Assembly: GCF_017833295.1 (NCBI RefSeq)
Contig: NZ_JAFIBW010000001.1
Location: 744,001 to 808,000 of the forward strand
DNA length: 64,000 nt
Reading direction: 5' to 3'
Origin: Methylobacterium sp. PvR107
GTDB lineage: Bacteria > Pseudomonadota > Alphaproteobacteria > Rhizobiales > Beijerinckiaceae
Positions 35,551-44,667 of the stretch are shown piece after piece (the first letter of the stretch is position 1; each line of letters begins with the position of its first letter). The position numbers and the translations under genes were made by a program. The notes under the pieces were generated by a model. It did not search any database, was not told the origin of the DNA, and saw nothing but the letters and a program-made list of their open reading frames with translations.

Positions 35551-36937
35551 GCCGGGCGCGCCGCCGGCCGTAGCCGGCATAGATCGCGAGGCCGAGCACC
35601 AGCCAGAGGGCGAGGCGGATCCAGGTCTCGACCGGGAGCGAGGCCATCAGCGTCAGGCACGACAGGATGCCGAGCCCGGCCGTGAGCGTCGCCGCCGGCA
35701 CCCGGAAGGGGCGCGGCCGGTCCGGCTCCGTCCGGCGCAGGATCAGCACCGTGGCGCAGACGAGGCAGAACGCCAGGAGCGTTCCGATGCTGACGATCTC
35801 GCCCAGGATGTCGATCGGCACGAGGCCCGCCACCGCGGCCGTGAACAGGCCGATCACGAGCTGGCTCGCCACGGGCGCCCGCGTCACCGGATGCACCCGG
35901 CAGAAGGCCTCCGGGAGGAGGCCGTCGCGGGCCATGGCGAAGAAGATCCGGCCCTGTCCGTAGAGCGCGGTGAGCGCCGAGGTGGTCAGGCCGATCAGGG
36001 CGCCGGCCTTGATCACCGTCGCGAAGCGCGACAGGCCGATCGTGTCGACGGCCTTGGCCACAGGATCCGCGACGTCGAGGTCGCGGTAGGGGACGAGGCC
36101 GGTGAGCACGGCCGCCATGGCCACGTACAGGATTGTGGTGATCAGCAGCGACCCGATCAGCCCCACCGGTGCGTCCCGCTGCGGCGCCCGGCACTCGCCG
36201 GCGGCCGTCGCCACGGTCTCGAAGCCCACGAAGGCGAAGAACACCACTGCGGCGCCGCGGAATACGCCGCTCCAGCCATAGGCGCCGAAGCTCCCCGCGT
36301 TGTCCGGCACGAACGGGTGCCAGAGCTCCGGCTTGAGATGGGCCGCGCCGACGCCCACGAAGGCCAGGATGATCGCCACCTTGCAGGCGACCAGCAGCGC
36401 GTTGATCAGGGAGGCCTCCCGGGTGGCGCGCATCAGGAGGGCGGTCAGCATCAGCACGATGCCCACGGCCGGAAGGTTCACGAGGCCGCCATCCCCGGGC
36501 GCCGCGGCGAGCGACGCCGGCAGCCGCAGACCGAAATCCGCCGCGAGCGATTGTGCGTAGCCCGACCAGCCGACCGCCACCGTCGCCGCCGCCACGGCGA
36601 ATTCGAGGACGAGGTCCCAGCCGACCACCCAGGCCGGAAACCGCCCCAGGCTCGCGCGGGTGTAGGTGTAGGTGGAGCCCGGCTCCGGGATCATGGCGGC
36701 GAGTTCGGCGTAGCACAGGCCGACGAAGCCGCACGCGATCCCGCCGATGACGAAGGAGAGGCTGAGGGCGGGGCCGGCATATTGCGCCGCCGCGGTCCCT
36801 GTGAGCACGAAGATGCCGGCGCCGATCGTGGCGCCGAGCCCGATGGCGACGAGGCCGGGGGCCGTGAGGCTCCGGGCCAGGGCGCGGCTCTGCCCGGGCT
36901 CGGCGCTTATGCCGGTCGTCACCGCGGTTTCGGCCAT
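35543..36937 (-). CDS. APC-family amino acid permease
   Basis: A 464-residue inner-membrane amino acid transporter of the cationic amino acid transporter (CAT/YfnA-like) type, with about 12 helices. The first helix carries the APC motif GLGATIGAGIFVLTG, and the family stretches CYAELAAMIPEPGSTYTYTRASLG, FFAFVGFETVATAAGE and SALTALYGQGRIFFAMARDGLLPEAF are all present. ATG 36937 was chosen since GGGGAG precedes it; the frame is open 16 residues further upstream. The substrate is probably a basic or small neutral amino acid. No periplasmic binding protein or regulator is next to it. Confidence 0.92.
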   Translation of the reverse strand: MAETAVTTGISAEPGQSRALARSLTAPGLVAIGLGATIGAGIFVLTGTAAAQYAGPALSLSFVIGGIACGFVGLCYAELAAMIPEPGSTYTYTRASLGRFPAWVVGWDLVLEFAVAAATVAVGWSGYAQSLAADFGLRLPASLAAAPGDGGLVNLPAVGIVLMLTALLMRATREASLINALLVACKVAIILAFVGVGAAHLKPELWHPFVPDNAGSFGAYGWSGVFRGAAVVFFAFVGFETVATAAGECRAPQRDAPVGLIGSLLITTILYVAMAAVLTGLVPYRDLDVADPVAKAVDTIGLSRFATVIKAGALIGLTTSALTALYGQGRIFFAMARDGLLPEAFCRVHPVTRAPVASQLVIGLFTAAVAGLVPIDILGEIVSIGTLLAFCLVCATVLILRRTEPDRPRPFRVPAATLTAGLGILSCLTLMASLPVETWIRLALWLVLGLAIYAGYGRRRARLS

Positions 36938-37063
36938 CCCGTCTCCCCTTACCTGCTGGATCGCGCCTCGGCCGACGAGGAGCAAGCGGCGCGCCCGAAC
37001 GTGTCCGGCTCAAGTCTCGCGTCGAAGCATCGCGCAGCGTGGCCGCAAACGGAATGATTCATC

Positions 37064-37182
37064 GGACCCTCCCGGGGGCCGCGCAACGGAGTCCGGGATC
37101 CCGAATCGCCGGTGCCCCCAGGCTGAGCCAACCGGGCGGATCTGGTTTCCCGGCCCTGCTTCGCAGTCCCGAATGACGCCGC
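37064..37182. repeat. Imperfect intergenic palindrome, copy B (diverged)
   Basis: CCCGGGGGCCGCGCAACGGA near 37071 and CCCGGCCCTGCTTCGCAGTCCCGAATGACG near 37149 give the same bracketed layout as copy A. It is part of a 482-base gap 36938-37419 before rpsO, in which I see no gene. Confidence 0.6.
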
Positions 37183-37419
37183 TTGGCGCGACGATCTCGG
37201 GCGGGGTCGATCGGACACGGTGGCCCGCAGGCGCCGGGGCTGGCATCTCCGGCGGTTTCGTGTCATGGATCGCGGGCCTCGACCCGGGTTACCGGGCGGG
37301 GCTTGAACCGCTTGGCGCTGTGACCGTGCTGGACGACATCCCGGCACTGGCCGAACGCCGAGCCCGCGCGTGCCCGAATGGGGCTCCGCATCCGACCAGC
37401 ACAACCCGAAAGGCATGCG

Positions 37420-37689
37420 ATGTCGATCACGGCAGAGCGCAAGACCGCGCTCATCAAGGAACACCGCAAGGACGCTAAGGACACCGGGTCCCCCGAGGTC
37501 CAGGTGGCGATCCTGACCGAGCGGATTACCAACCTCACCGGCCACTTCAAGACCCACGCCAAGGACAACCATTCCCGGCGCGGCCTCCTGAAGCTGGTCT
37601 CGCAGCGCCGCTCGCTGCTGGACTACGTCAAGCGCAAGGACGAGGCCCGCTACCGCGCCCTCATCGAGCGTCTCGGCATCCGCCGCTAA
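37420..37689 (+). CDS. rpsO: 30S ribosomal protein S15
   Basis: S15, 89 residues, binds the central domain of 16S rRNA and helps form bridge B4. The sequence [71 protein letters not shown] is standard S15, shown here only in part. ATG 37420 with AAAGG upstream is better than the upstream in-frame ATG at 37378, which would add 14 unmatched residues. The pnp gene follows after 209 bases, the classical rpsO-pnp pair. Two hairpins lie between the genes. Confidence 0.97.
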   Translation: MSITAERKTALIKEHRKDAKDTGSPEVQVAILTERITNLTGHFKTHAKDNHSRRGLLKLVSQRRSLLDYVKRKDEARYRALIERLGIRR

Positions 37690-37699
37690 GGCGTCTATC

Positions 37700-37730
37700 G
37701 CGCGGTTCCGAGCCCGGCTCGGGGCCGCGC
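37700..37730 (+). terminator. Long hairpin just after rpsO
   Basis: A 14-bp stem with two G-U pairs and the loop CCG begins ten bases after the rpsO stop. Only a short T pair follows, so it may be an attenuator or an RNA-stabilising structure rather than a full terminator. Confidence 0.6.
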
Positions 37731-37810
37731 TTCACCATCGCGGGCTGCCGGAATGGGTCCGGCCTCCCGACAAACGGGCCGCTTCGAGGCGTCGGCATCG
37801 GGGCAGGATC

Positions 37811-37840
37811 GCGAGACACTTCATCCGGGAAGTGTCTCGC
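37811..37840 (+). promoter_or_regulatory. Leader hairpin of pnp (RNase III-type)
   Basis: A perfect 12-bp stem, GCGAGACACTTC with its complement and the loop ATCCGG, lies 58 bases before the pnp start. In E. coli a pnp leader duplex is cut by RNase III and then controls PNPase by autoregulation; the position here suggests the same. Confidence 0.75.
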
Positions 37841-37898
37841 CGTCTTGCCCCCGGCGGCGCCGGGCTTGGGCCCGCCGCAGGCAAGGAAGAAATCAAGA

Positions 37899-40118
37899 AT
37901 GTTCGACGTTCAACGCGAAGAGCTGATGTGGGGCGACCGCAAGCTCGTCCTGGAGACCGGCAAGGTCGCCCGCCAGGCCGACGGCGCCGTGGTCGCCACC
38001 TACGGCGAGACCTCGGTGCTCGCCACCGTCGTGGCCACGAAGGAGCCGAAGGCCGGCATCGACTTCATGCCGCTCACCGTGAACTACCAGGAGCGGGCCT
38101 ACGCGGCCGGCCGCATCCCCGGCGGTTACTTCAAGCGCGAGGGTCGTCCCTCCGAGAAGGAGACCCTGGTCTCCCGCCTGATCGACCGCCCGATCCGCCC
38201 GCTCTTCGTCGAGGGCTGGCGCAACGACACCCAGGTCGTCGTCACCGTCCTGACTCACGACCTCGAGAACGATCCCGACATCGTCGCCATGGTCGCGGCC
38301 TCCGCCGCCCTGACCCTGTCGGGCGTGCCGTTCATGGGCCCGATCGGCGGCGCCCGCGTCGGCTACATCAACGGCAGCTACCGGCTGAACCCGCTGGTCA
38401 CCGAGACCAAGGAGGAATCCAGCCTCGACCTCGTCGTCGCCGGCACGCAGGACGCGGTGCTGATGGTCGAGTCGGAGGCCAAGGAGCTGTCCGAGGACGT
38501 GATGCTCGGCGCCGTGATGTTCGGCCACAAGCATTTCCAGCCGGTGATCGAGGCGATCATCCGCCTGGCCGAGAAGGCCGCCAAGGAGCCGCGCGATTTC
38601 AAGGCCCCCGAGAACGCCGACGTCGAGAAGGCCGTCCTCGAGGTCTGCGAGACCGAGCTGCGCGCCGCCTACACCAAGACGGTCAAGCAGGAGCGCTACG
38701 CCGCCGTCGACGCCGTCAAGGCGAAGGTGATGGCCGCCCTCTGCCCCGAGAGCGCCGAGAAGTACCCGGCCGAGAAGGTCAAGGCCGCCTTCAAGGAGGC
38801 GCAGTCGAAGGTCGTGCGCTGGAACGTGCTCGACACCGGTTCGCGCATCGACGGCCGCGACCTGAAGACGGTCCGCCCGATCGTCTCCGAGGTCGGCGTC
38901 CTGCCGCGCGCCCACGGTTCGTCTCTGTTCACCCGCGGCGAGACCCAGGCCCTCGTGGTCGCCACGCTGGGCACCGGTGAGGACGAGCAGTTCATCGATT
39001 CGCTGGAAGGCACCTACAAGGAGCGCTTCCTGCTCCACTACAACTTCCCTCCCTACAGCGTCGGTGAGACCGGCCGGATGGGCTCCCCGGGCCGTCGCGA
39101 GATCGGCCACGGCAAGCTCGCCTGGCGGGCGATCCGCCCGGTCCTGCCGCCGGCCCACGAGTTCCCCTACACGATCCGCGTCGTGTCGGAGATCACCGAG
39201 TCCAACGGCTCGTCCTCGATGGCCTCCGTCTGCGGCGGCTCGCTGTCGCTGATGGATGCCGGCGTGCCGCTGCGCCGTCCGGTGGCCGGCATCGCCATGG
39301 GCCTCATCCTCGAGGGTGAGCGCTTCGCGGTCCTGTCCGACATCCTGGGTGATGAGGATCACCTGGGCGACATGGACTTCAAGGTAGCCGGCACGGACGA
39401 GGGCGTGACCTCGCTCCAGATGGACATCAAGATCGCTGGCATCACCGAGGAGATTATGCGGGTCGCCCTCGACCAGGCGAAGGACGGGCGTGCCCACATC
39501 CTCGCCGAGATGGCCAAGGCCCTGACCGCTGCCCGTCCGGAGCTCGGCGAGTACGCGCCGCGCATCGAGACGATGCAGATCCCGACCGACAAGATCCGTG
39601 ACGTGATCGGCACCGGCGGCAAGGTGATCCGCGAGATCGTCGAGAAGACCGGCGCCAAGATCAACATCGAGGATACCGGCATCGTCAAGATCGCCTCGGC
39701 CGACGGCAAGGCGATCAAGGCGGCCTACAACTGGATCCGCTCGATCGTGGCGGAGCCGGAGGTCGGCGTGATCTACGACGGCACGATCGTGAAGTGCATG
39801 GAGTTCGGCGCCTTCGTGAACTTCTTCGGCGCCAAGGACGGCCTGGTCCACATCTCGGAGCTCGCTGCCCAGCGGGTCGCCAAGGTTCAGGACGTCGTCA
39901 AGGAAGGCGACAAGGTCAAGGTGAAGTTCCTCGGTCAGGACGACCGCGGGAAGATCCGCCTGTCCATGAAGGTCGTCGACCAGGAAACCGGCGAGGACAT
40001 CACCGAGAAGGTGAAGGCCCAGCGCGACGCCGACCGGCCCGAGCGCGGCGACGAGCCGCGGGAGCCCCGCGAGGGCGGCCGCCATCGCGGCGAGCGCCGC
40101 CGCGAGGCGGGCGAGTAA
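37899..40118 (+). CDS. pnp: Polyribonucleotide nucleotidyltransferase (PNPase)
   Basis: PNPase, 739 residues, a phosphorolytic 3'-5' exoribonuclease of the RNA degradosome. Order: first RNase PH domain (about 1-140, [24 protein letters not shown]), helical domain, second RNase PH domain (about 315-545, [13 protein letters not shown] and the catalytic region [18 protein letters not shown]), KH domain ([19 protein letters not shown], about 567) and S1 domain ([17 protein letters not shown], about 625). The tail is basic and acidic mixed and likely disordered. ATG 37899 has AAGGAAG upstream. It ends in a terminator at 40167. Confidence 0.97.
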   Translation: MFDVQREELMWGDRKLVLETGKVARQADGAVVATYGETSVLATVVATKEPKAGIDFMPLTVNYQERAYAAGRIPGGYFKREGRPSEKETLVSRLIDRPIRPLFVEGWRNDTQVVVTVLTHDLENDPDIVAMVAASAALTLSGVPFMGPIGGARVGYINGSYRLNPLVTETKEESSLDLVVAGTQDAVLMVESEAKELSEDVMLGAVMFGHKHFQPVIEAIIRLAEKAAKEPRDFKAPENADVEKAVLEVCETELRAAYTKTVKQERYAAVDAVKAKVMAALCPESAEKYPAEKVKAAFKEAQSKVVRWNVLDTGSRIDGRDLKTVRPIVSEVGVLPRAHGSSLFTRGETQALVVATLGTGEDEQFIDSLEGTYKERFLLHYNFPPYSVGETGRMGSPGRREIGHGKLAWRAIRPVLPPAHEFPYTIRVVSEITESNGSSSMASVCGGSLSLMDAGVPLRRPVAGIAMGLILEGERFAVLSDILGDEDHLGDMDFKVAGTDEGVTSLQMDIKIAGITEEIMRVALDQAKDGRAHILAEMAKALTAARPELGEYAPRIETMQIPTDKIRDVIGTGGKVIREIVEKTGAKINIEDTGIVKIASADGKAIKAAYNWIRSIVAEPEVGVIYDGTIVKCMEFGAFVNFFGAKDGLVHISELAAQRVAKVQDVVKEGDKVKVKFLGQDDRGKIRLSMKVVDQETGEDITEKVKAQRDADRPERGDEPREPREGGRHRGERRREAGE

Positions 40119-40166
40119 GCCTCGGGACACACGCGCCGGCTCCGGCCGGTGCGGGATGTCTCAGAC

Positions 40167-40196
40167 GGGCGCGGTCCTCAGGGGCCGCGCCCTTTT
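40167..40196 (+). terminator. Rho-independent terminator of pnp
   Basis: GGGCGCGG at 40167-40174 and CCGCGCCC at 40185-40192 form an eight-pair stem followed by TTTT, 48 bases after the pnp stop. Confidence 0.85.
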
Positions 40197-40291
40197 CTGT
40201 TCGCCGCCAGGGCACCGCCCGTCCCGGCCGCGAGCCGGGAACGGGGCGCCGGATGCCGCGTTCCCCCGCGACTTCCCAACCGGAGACCCTC

Positions 40292-40513
40292 ATGGCCAAC
40301 GACATGATGCACGACATCTTCAGCGGGCAGCCGAACCTGTCGACGACGGAGCGCGCCGTCTCGGTGGCGCTCGGCCTCGGCATCGCCGCCGCCGCCGCGC
40401 AGCCCCGTCCCAACAAGCTCCTGAGCCTGCTGGCGCTCGTCGTCGGCGTCGGCCTTGCGGTGCGCGGCGCGACCGGCCATTGCGCCGTGAAGGCCGCGTC
40501 CGAGCATTTTTAA
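40292..40513 (+). CDS. Small DUF2892-type membrane protein
   Basis: A 73-residue protein with two hydrophobic segments: ERAVSVALGLGIAAAAA (about 21-37) and LLSLLALVVGVGLAVRGATG (about 43-63), ending in HCAVKAASEHF. The pattern (short polar start, a helix beginning STTERAVS, a second helix ending in RGATGHC) is that of DUF2892 domains, as also found in YgaP. The role is not known; a conserved Cys near the end might bind or react with sulfur, as in YgaP, but this is only suggested. The gene stands alone between the pnp terminator and a repeat. Confidence 0.75.
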   Translation: MANDMMHDIFSGQPNLSTTERAVSVALGLGIAAAAAQPRPNKLLSLLALVVGVGLAVRGATGHCAVKAASEHF

Positions 40514-40550
40514 GCCCCGACTTTCGAGGGCTTCGGCGCCACCGTTTGTG

Positions 40551-40625
40551 CGAGCGAAGCGAAGCAATCCAGGCCCCGCACCGTTCGCCATCGCGGGGCT
40601 GCCCTTGGTCACTTCGCTGCGCTCG
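40551..40625. repeat. Second-type intergenic inverted repeat
   Basis: CGAGCGAAGCGAAGC (40551-40565) and CTTCGCTGCGCTCG (40612-40625) are near-complementary, with a central CCCCGC...GCGGGG pair. The motif GAAGCGAAGCAATCCAG is frequent in intergenic DNA of this genus; only one copy is in this window. Confidence 0.6.
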
Positions 40626-40678
40626 TCATGCCGGCGGGCGCGGTGGCGGAACCCCAAGCCGGAATGCGTCAGCCGGAC

Positions 40679-40708
40679 AACAAAAGGGGCGCCCCACGGG
40701 GCGCCCCT
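40679..40708 (-). terminator. Terminator of the YeaQ/YmgE-like gene
   Basis: On the minus strand the arms AGGGGCGCCC and GGGCGCCCCT (40685-40708) end in a short T-run at 40682-40685. It lies 27 bases after the stop of the YeaQ-like gene. Confidence 0.85.
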
Positions 40709-40734
40709 CGTCATTCCGGGACCTGCCGGACGGA

Positions 40735-40998
40735 TCAGTAGGTCGTGGTGCGCCGGCCGGCGATCAGGCCGTAGATGAACAGTACGACCACGGCGCCCAC
40801 GATCGCACCGATGAAGCCCGCGCCCTGATTCGGTCCGTACCAGCCGACGGCCTGGCCCAGGAAGGTCGCCACGAAGGCGCCGACGATGCCGAGGATTGTG
40901 GTCAAGATGAAGCCGGCGGGCTCGTTCGGGCCGGGCATGAGGAACTTGGCGATGACGCCGGCGATGAACCCGATGATGATGGTCCAGAGGATACCCAT
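40735..40998 (-). CDS. GlsB/YeaQ/YmgE-family membrane protein
   Basis: An 87-residue membrane protein. Three glycine-rich hydrophobic helices are visible: ILWTIIIGFIAGVIAKFLM, GFILTTILGIVGAFVATFLG, and GFIGAIVGAVVVLFIYGLIAG. The first is followed by PGPNEPAGF, the family hallmark of transglycosylase-associated/YeaQ proteins. They are small stress-induced inner-membrane proteins without a clear biochemical role. The chosen start ATG 40998 makes the protein begin directly with the first helix, as in the family; upstream in-frame residues look random. The terminator on the minus strand closes the gene, and the RidA gene is divergent 181 bases away. Confidence 0.88.
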   Translation of the reverse strand: MGILWTIIIGFIAGVIAKFLMPGPNEPAGFILTTILGIVGAFVATFLGQAVGWYGPNQGAGFIGAIVGAVVVLFIYGLIAGRRTTTY

Positions 40999-41179
40999 AA
41001 CAAACCCCAAGGCGTGACTGTCGATGCCGGCAGAACGCGCCGCGGCCCGCGACGGTTGCCCGCACCCAGGCCCGTCGTGACGATTTTCCTCGGGTTCCAG
41101 CAACGTCCGGACGCGCGGCCCTTTACGACCGGGTGGGTGCGGCGGCAGATACGCCGGTTCTTGAGGCGCGGAGGCGGGT

Positions 41180-41536
41180 ATGGACATTCAGCGGATCGAG
41201 CCGGGCAAGCGGATGTCGCAGGCCGTGACCTTCGGCGACATGGTCTATCTCGCCGGTCAAGTCGCCGCCGACACGGTCGGCACCGGGGTGACGATCCAGA
41301 CGCAGCAGATCCTCTCGGAGATCGACCGGCTGCTGGCTGCGGCAGGCAGCGACAAGGAACGCATCCTCTCGGCCACCGTCTATCTCGCCGACATCGCGAC
41401 CTTTGCGGAGATGAACGCGGCCTGGGATGCCTGGGTCGCCCCGGAGAACCCGCCGGCCCGCGCCACCGTCGAGGCCAAGCTCGCCGCGCCTGAGTATCTC
41501 GTCGAGATCGTGGTCGTGGCCGCGAGGAGCCGGTGA
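41180..41536 (+). CDS. RidA/YjgF-family protein (second copy)
   Basis: A RidA-family protein of 118 residues. The stretch MSQAVTFGDMVYLAGQVAAD is the typical first hairpin and SATVYLADIATFAEMNAAWDAWV the central helix, followed by NPPARATVEAKLAAPEYLVEIVVVA, where the arginine of the PPARATVE motif corresponds to the catalytic residue of true RidA deaminases. GGAGG lies upstream of ATG 41180. The stop overlaps the GTG start of a spermidine/putrescine-type binding protein (GTGA at 41533-41536), so the two are coupled. The pairing suggests that it handles reactive imines from polyamine or amine metabolism. Confidence 0.9.
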   Translation: MDIQRIEPGKRMSQAVTFGDMVYLAGQVAADTVGTGVTIQTQQILSEIDRLLAAAGSDKERILSATVYLADIATFAEMNAAWDAWVAPENPPARATVEAKLAAPEYLVEIVVVAARSR

Positions 41537-42639
41537 GCGGCCTCCGTCGCCTCGTCCTGGCGGCCGTCCTTCTCGCCGCCCTCCCCCTCGCGCAGCCTGT
41601 CCGTGCCGCCGAGGAGCGGATCCTCAACATCTACAACTGGTCGGACTATATCGACCCGAAGGTACTCGAGGCCTTCACCCGCGAGACCGGCATCAAGGTC
41701 GTCTACGACACCTACGACAACAACGAGATCCTCGAGACCAAGCTGCTGGCGGGCCGCTCCGGCTACGACATCGTCGTGCCGTCCGGGCCCTACCTGCAGC
41801 GGCTGATCCGGGCCGGCGCCTTCCTGCCGCTCGACAAATCCAAGCTGAAGAACCTCGGCAATCTCTGGCCCGAGGTGACGAGCCGGCTGGCGGCCTACGA
41901 TCCCGGCAACGCCTACGCCGTCGACTACATGTGGGGCACCACCGGGATCGGCTACAACGTCGCCGCCGTGCGCGAGCGCCTGGGTGCCAACGCGGCCGTG
42001 AACTCCTGGAACCTCGTCCTCAATCCCGCTTCCGCCAACAAGCTGAAGGAATGCGGGATCATGATGCTCGACAGCCCGGAGGATCTGATCCCGAGCATGC
42101 TGCCGGCCTTCGGCGCCAAGGCCGATTCCAAGCGCTGGGACGACATGACCCTGGTGACCGACGCCCTCTACAAGGTGCGCGGCAGCGTGCGGAAATTCCA
42201 CTCGTCGGAGTATATCCAGGCGCTGGCCAACGGCGATATCTGCGTGGCGGTGGGCTACTCGGGCGACGTGATGCAGGCCAAGCGCCGGGCCGACGAGGCC
42301 AAGAACGGGACTGAGATCGCCTACGTGGTGCCGAAGGAAGGCGCCCTGATGTGGTTCGATACCTTCGCGATCCCGAAGGATGCCGCCCACCCGGCCGAGG
42401 CGCTCGCCTTCATCGACTACATGCTGCGACCCGACGTGGCCGCGGCCAACACCAACTTCGTGGCCTATGCCAGCGGCAACCTTGCGGCGAAGAAGTTCGT
42501 GAAGCCGGAGATCCTGAGCAATCCCGGCATCTACCCGGACGAGGCGACGATGCAGCGCCTCTCGATCAACACCGCCTGGGACGACCGCACCCAGCGCTTC
42601 GTCACCCGCCTGTGGACCCGGGTCCGGACCGGGCGCTGA
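41533..42639 (+). CDS. Spermidine/putrescine-type ABC substrate-binding protein
   Basis: A 368-residue periplasmic binding protein of the PotF/PotD family. The signal peptide (LVLAAVLLAALPLAQPVRAA) ends near residue 26, and the mature part begins ERILNIYNWSDYIDPKVLEAFTRETGIKVVYDTYD, the family hallmark. Further segments are GYDIVVPSGPYLQRLIRAGAF, YAVDYMWGTTGIGYN, CVAVGYSGDVMQAK and YVVPKEGALMWFDTFAIPKDA. Start is GTG 41533. No permease or ATPase gene (potGHI) is nearby, so it is an orphan binding protein that must work with transporters elsewhere. It is translationally coupled to the RidA gene. Confidence 0.92.
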   Translation: MSGLRRLVLAAVLLAALPLAQPVRAAEERILNIYNWSDYIDPKVLEAFTRETGIKVVYDTYDNNEILETKLLAGRSGYDIVVPSGPYLQRLIRAGAFLPLDKSKLKNLGNLWPEVTSRLAAYDPGNAYAVDYMWGTTGIGYNVAAVRERLGANAAVNSWNLVLNPASANKLKECGIMMLDSPEDLIPSMLPAFGAKADSKRWDDMTLVTDALYKVRGSVRKFHSSEYIQALANGDICVAVGYSGDVMQAKRRADEAKNGTEIAYVVPKEGALMWFDTFAIPKDAAHPAEALAFIDYMLRPDVAAANTNFVAYASGNLAAKKFVKPEILSNPGIYPDEATMQRLSINTAWDDRTQRFVTRLWTRVRTGR

Positions 42640-42667
42640 GCGGGCCTCGCGACGCACGATTCCAGAG

Positions 42668-42783
42668 CCGTCATCCCGGGGCCGCGGAGCGGAGCCCTGG
42701 ATCCAGACCCGCCGAGGCCGCAGGAATAAGCACCGACGGTGCGTAGGAATTTCGGCCTCACCGCCGGCGCCCCGGAACGACGA
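42668..42783. repeat. Imperfect intergenic palindrome, copy C
   Basis: GCCGTCATCCCGGGGC (42668-42683) pairs with GCCCCGGAACGACG (42770-42783). The internal part contains GGATCCAGACCC followed by a short internal palindrome CACCGACGGTG. It fills most of the 234-base convergent gap between the binding-protein and DUF3597 genes. Confidence 0.78.
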
Positions 42784-42873
42784 GGTCTATGGCCGCTGGC
42801 AGCCGTTCGGGCAGGAGCCCGGCGCTCCGCGTCGCCGGGCCCTCGCCGTCAGGAGGGGCTCTGGCGCCGCCTC

Positions 42874-43278
42874 CTAGTGCTTCAGGTCGTCCGGCACCTT
42901 GCCGCCGTTCTCGGCGAGCTTCTGCATGACCTGCTTGTGCAGCCAGATGTTCATCGAGGCCGAGTCGTCCTTGTCGCCGGTGTAGTGCAACTCGTCGGCG
43001 AGCTGCTTGCGCGAGGCGAGCCCGGAATCGAGGCCGAGCAGCTTCATCAGGTCCACGATCGAGTGGCGCCAATCGAGCGTCTGCGGGTTCTTCTCGGCGA
43101 GGCCCGTGAGCACGGCCGCGACATCCACGGGCTCGCTGCCGCCGGAGCTGCCGGGGGCCGACGGGGTGCTGGAAGTGGCCGGACCACCCGAGCCGGCCGT
43201 GGCCGAGGGCGCGGCCTCCGCGGTTCCACCGCCGAACGGGTGGAGGATCTTGCCGACGATGCTGCCGAGGAGGCTCAT
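42874..43278 (-). CDS. DUF3597-domain protein
   Basis: A 134-residue soluble protein with a short N-terminal segment (MSLLGSIVGKILHPFGGG), a Ser/Gly/Ala-rich linker (about 20-50) and a C-terminal helical domain, VDVAAVLTGLAEKNPQTLDWRHSIVDLMKLLGLDSGLASRKQLADELHYTG, here given only in part, of the DUF3597 type. This domain is found in many proteobacteria without a known role. ATG 43278 with GGAGCG upstream sets the start. It is convergent with the polyamine binding-protein gene. The 333-base gap 43279-43611 to the next gene shows no supported feature. Confidence 0.85.
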   Translation of the reverse strand: MSLLGSIVGKILHPFGGGTAEAAPSATAGSGGPATSSTPSAPGSSGGSEPVDVAAVLTGLAEKNPQTLDWRHSIVDLMKLLGLDSGLASRKQLADELHYTGDKDDSASMNIWLHKQVMQKLAENGGKVPDDLKH

Positions 43279-43611
43279 GGCTTCGCTCCGATTCTCGTAA
43301 CCCAGCAATCGCACCGGGCGGCCTGACAACAGGTGATGCGGCTCGACGTTCCGTAGCCCGGTCCCCGGGACGCGCGGAACGGCGTTGCGCATCCGGATCG
43401 ACCGCGTGCGGGGTGCGACCGCCGAGACGGGACGCGCCTCTCGGTCAACTGCTAAGCTCGATGGCTTTCGCCGACGGGAAACCGATTCGACCCTGTGCGC
43501 CCGCGGCAGTTGCGGCGGTCGCACTGGGACCGGCCGGACCGAAGCGACCCGGCCCTGCACCGGGCAGATCGGATGTCGTCGCACCCGCCTGGACCAGCCG
43601 AGGATCATGTC

Positions 43612-44667
43612 GTGAGATCAGGTGTCAGTCTGTCCGAGCGGTCCTTCACCCTCGTCCTCTGGCTGGTGGCCGTTGCCTTCGCGGGCTTCCTGATCGGTCT
43701 CGGATCCCTGGTTGTCGGCGACCTGCCGGAGGTCGAGCACCCCTCTACACTCGAGCAATTCCTCGACACCGGGAAGTCGCAGGCCACCGCGGCCGCGCTG
43801 AAGCAGCTCCGCCGTGAGCGCAGCGACAACCAGCAGCAGACGGATCAGGCCCAGCTCGCCCTCGACGCGGCGCGCTCGGCCTCCGCTTCTGCCCGCGAGA
43901 CCTTCGCCAACTGGCTGAAGACCCGGGACATCACACAGCGCGTCGACCAGGATCCCGATCTGATCGCCCGGACGCAGCAACTCGACGCCCTGAAGGCCGC
44001 CGAGCGGGCGGTCGAGGAACGGCTGGAAGGCTTGGCTCAAGCGGATCTCGACTTCGCGCAGAAACAATCGGCGCTGATGGCCGACGACAGCGAGGAACGC
44101 GCGGCCGCCCAGCAGAAGCTCCAGGCCACCGAGGGCACGCAGGAGCTGCGGGTCTTCGGCTACCGGCTCGCCGTGACCCTGCCGCTGCTGGTTCTGGCCG
44201 GATGGCTGCTGCTGAAACGGCGGAACACACGCAATTGGCCGTTCGTGTGGGGGTTCGCGCTGGCGGCGGCCTTCGCGTTCTTCGTCGAGCTGGTGCCGTA
44301 TCTGCCGAGCTACGGCGGCTACGTCCATTATGGCGTCGGGGTGGTGGTCACGCTCGTGGCCGGGCGCGCGGCGATCAACGCCCTCCACACCTACCGGGAG
44401 CGCCAGCGGATCGCGGAAGCGCGGCCCGACGAGGAGCGACGAACCGAGATCGCCACCGACCAGGCCCTGCTCCGCCTCGCCAAGAAGGTCTGCCCGGGCT
44501 GCGAGCGGCCCATCGACGTCACGAGCCCGAATGCGAATTTCTGCCCGCATTGCGGGATCGGCCTGTTCGAGCGATGCCCCGCCTGCGACCATCGCAAGAG
44601 CACGTTCGAGCGGTTCTGCTCCGCCTGCGGCAGCCGCGGCCGTGATGCCATCCCGGGGCAGGCCTGA
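43612..44667 (+). CDS. Membrane protein with coiled coil and double zinc ribbon
   Basis: A 351-residue protein with no recognised name. One membrane helix (about 8-33) is followed by a long charged helical region (about 45-190, heptad-like, many Ala, Gln and Glu), then three further helices (FGYRLAVTLPLLVLAGWLLL, FVWGFALAAAFAFFVELV, YGVGVVVTLVAGRAAI) and a cytoplasmic tail. The tail carries two zinc ribbons: CPGCERPIDVTSPNANFCPHCG and CPACDHRKSTFERFCSACG. GTG 43612 follows AGGA with seven bases spacing; the ATG at 43607 is out of frame. The layout suggests a membrane-bound sensor or scaffold. The gene stands alone. Confidence 0.72.
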   Translation: MRSGVSLSERSFTLVLWLVAVAFAGFLIGLGSLVVGDLPEVEHPSTLEQFLDTGKSQATAAALKQLRRERSDNQQQTDQAQLALDAARSASASARETFANWLKTRDITQRVDQDPDLIARTQQLDALKAAERAVEERLEGLAQADLDFAQKQSALMADDSEERAAAQQKLQATEGTQELRVFGYRLAVTLPLLVLAGWLLLKRRNTRNWPFVWGFALAAAFAFFVELVPYLPSYGGYVHYGVGVVVTLVAGRAAINALHTYRERQRIAEARPDEERRTEIATDQALLRLAKKVCPGCERPIDVTSPNANFCPHCGIGLFERCPACDHRKSTFERFCSACGSRGRDAIPGQA

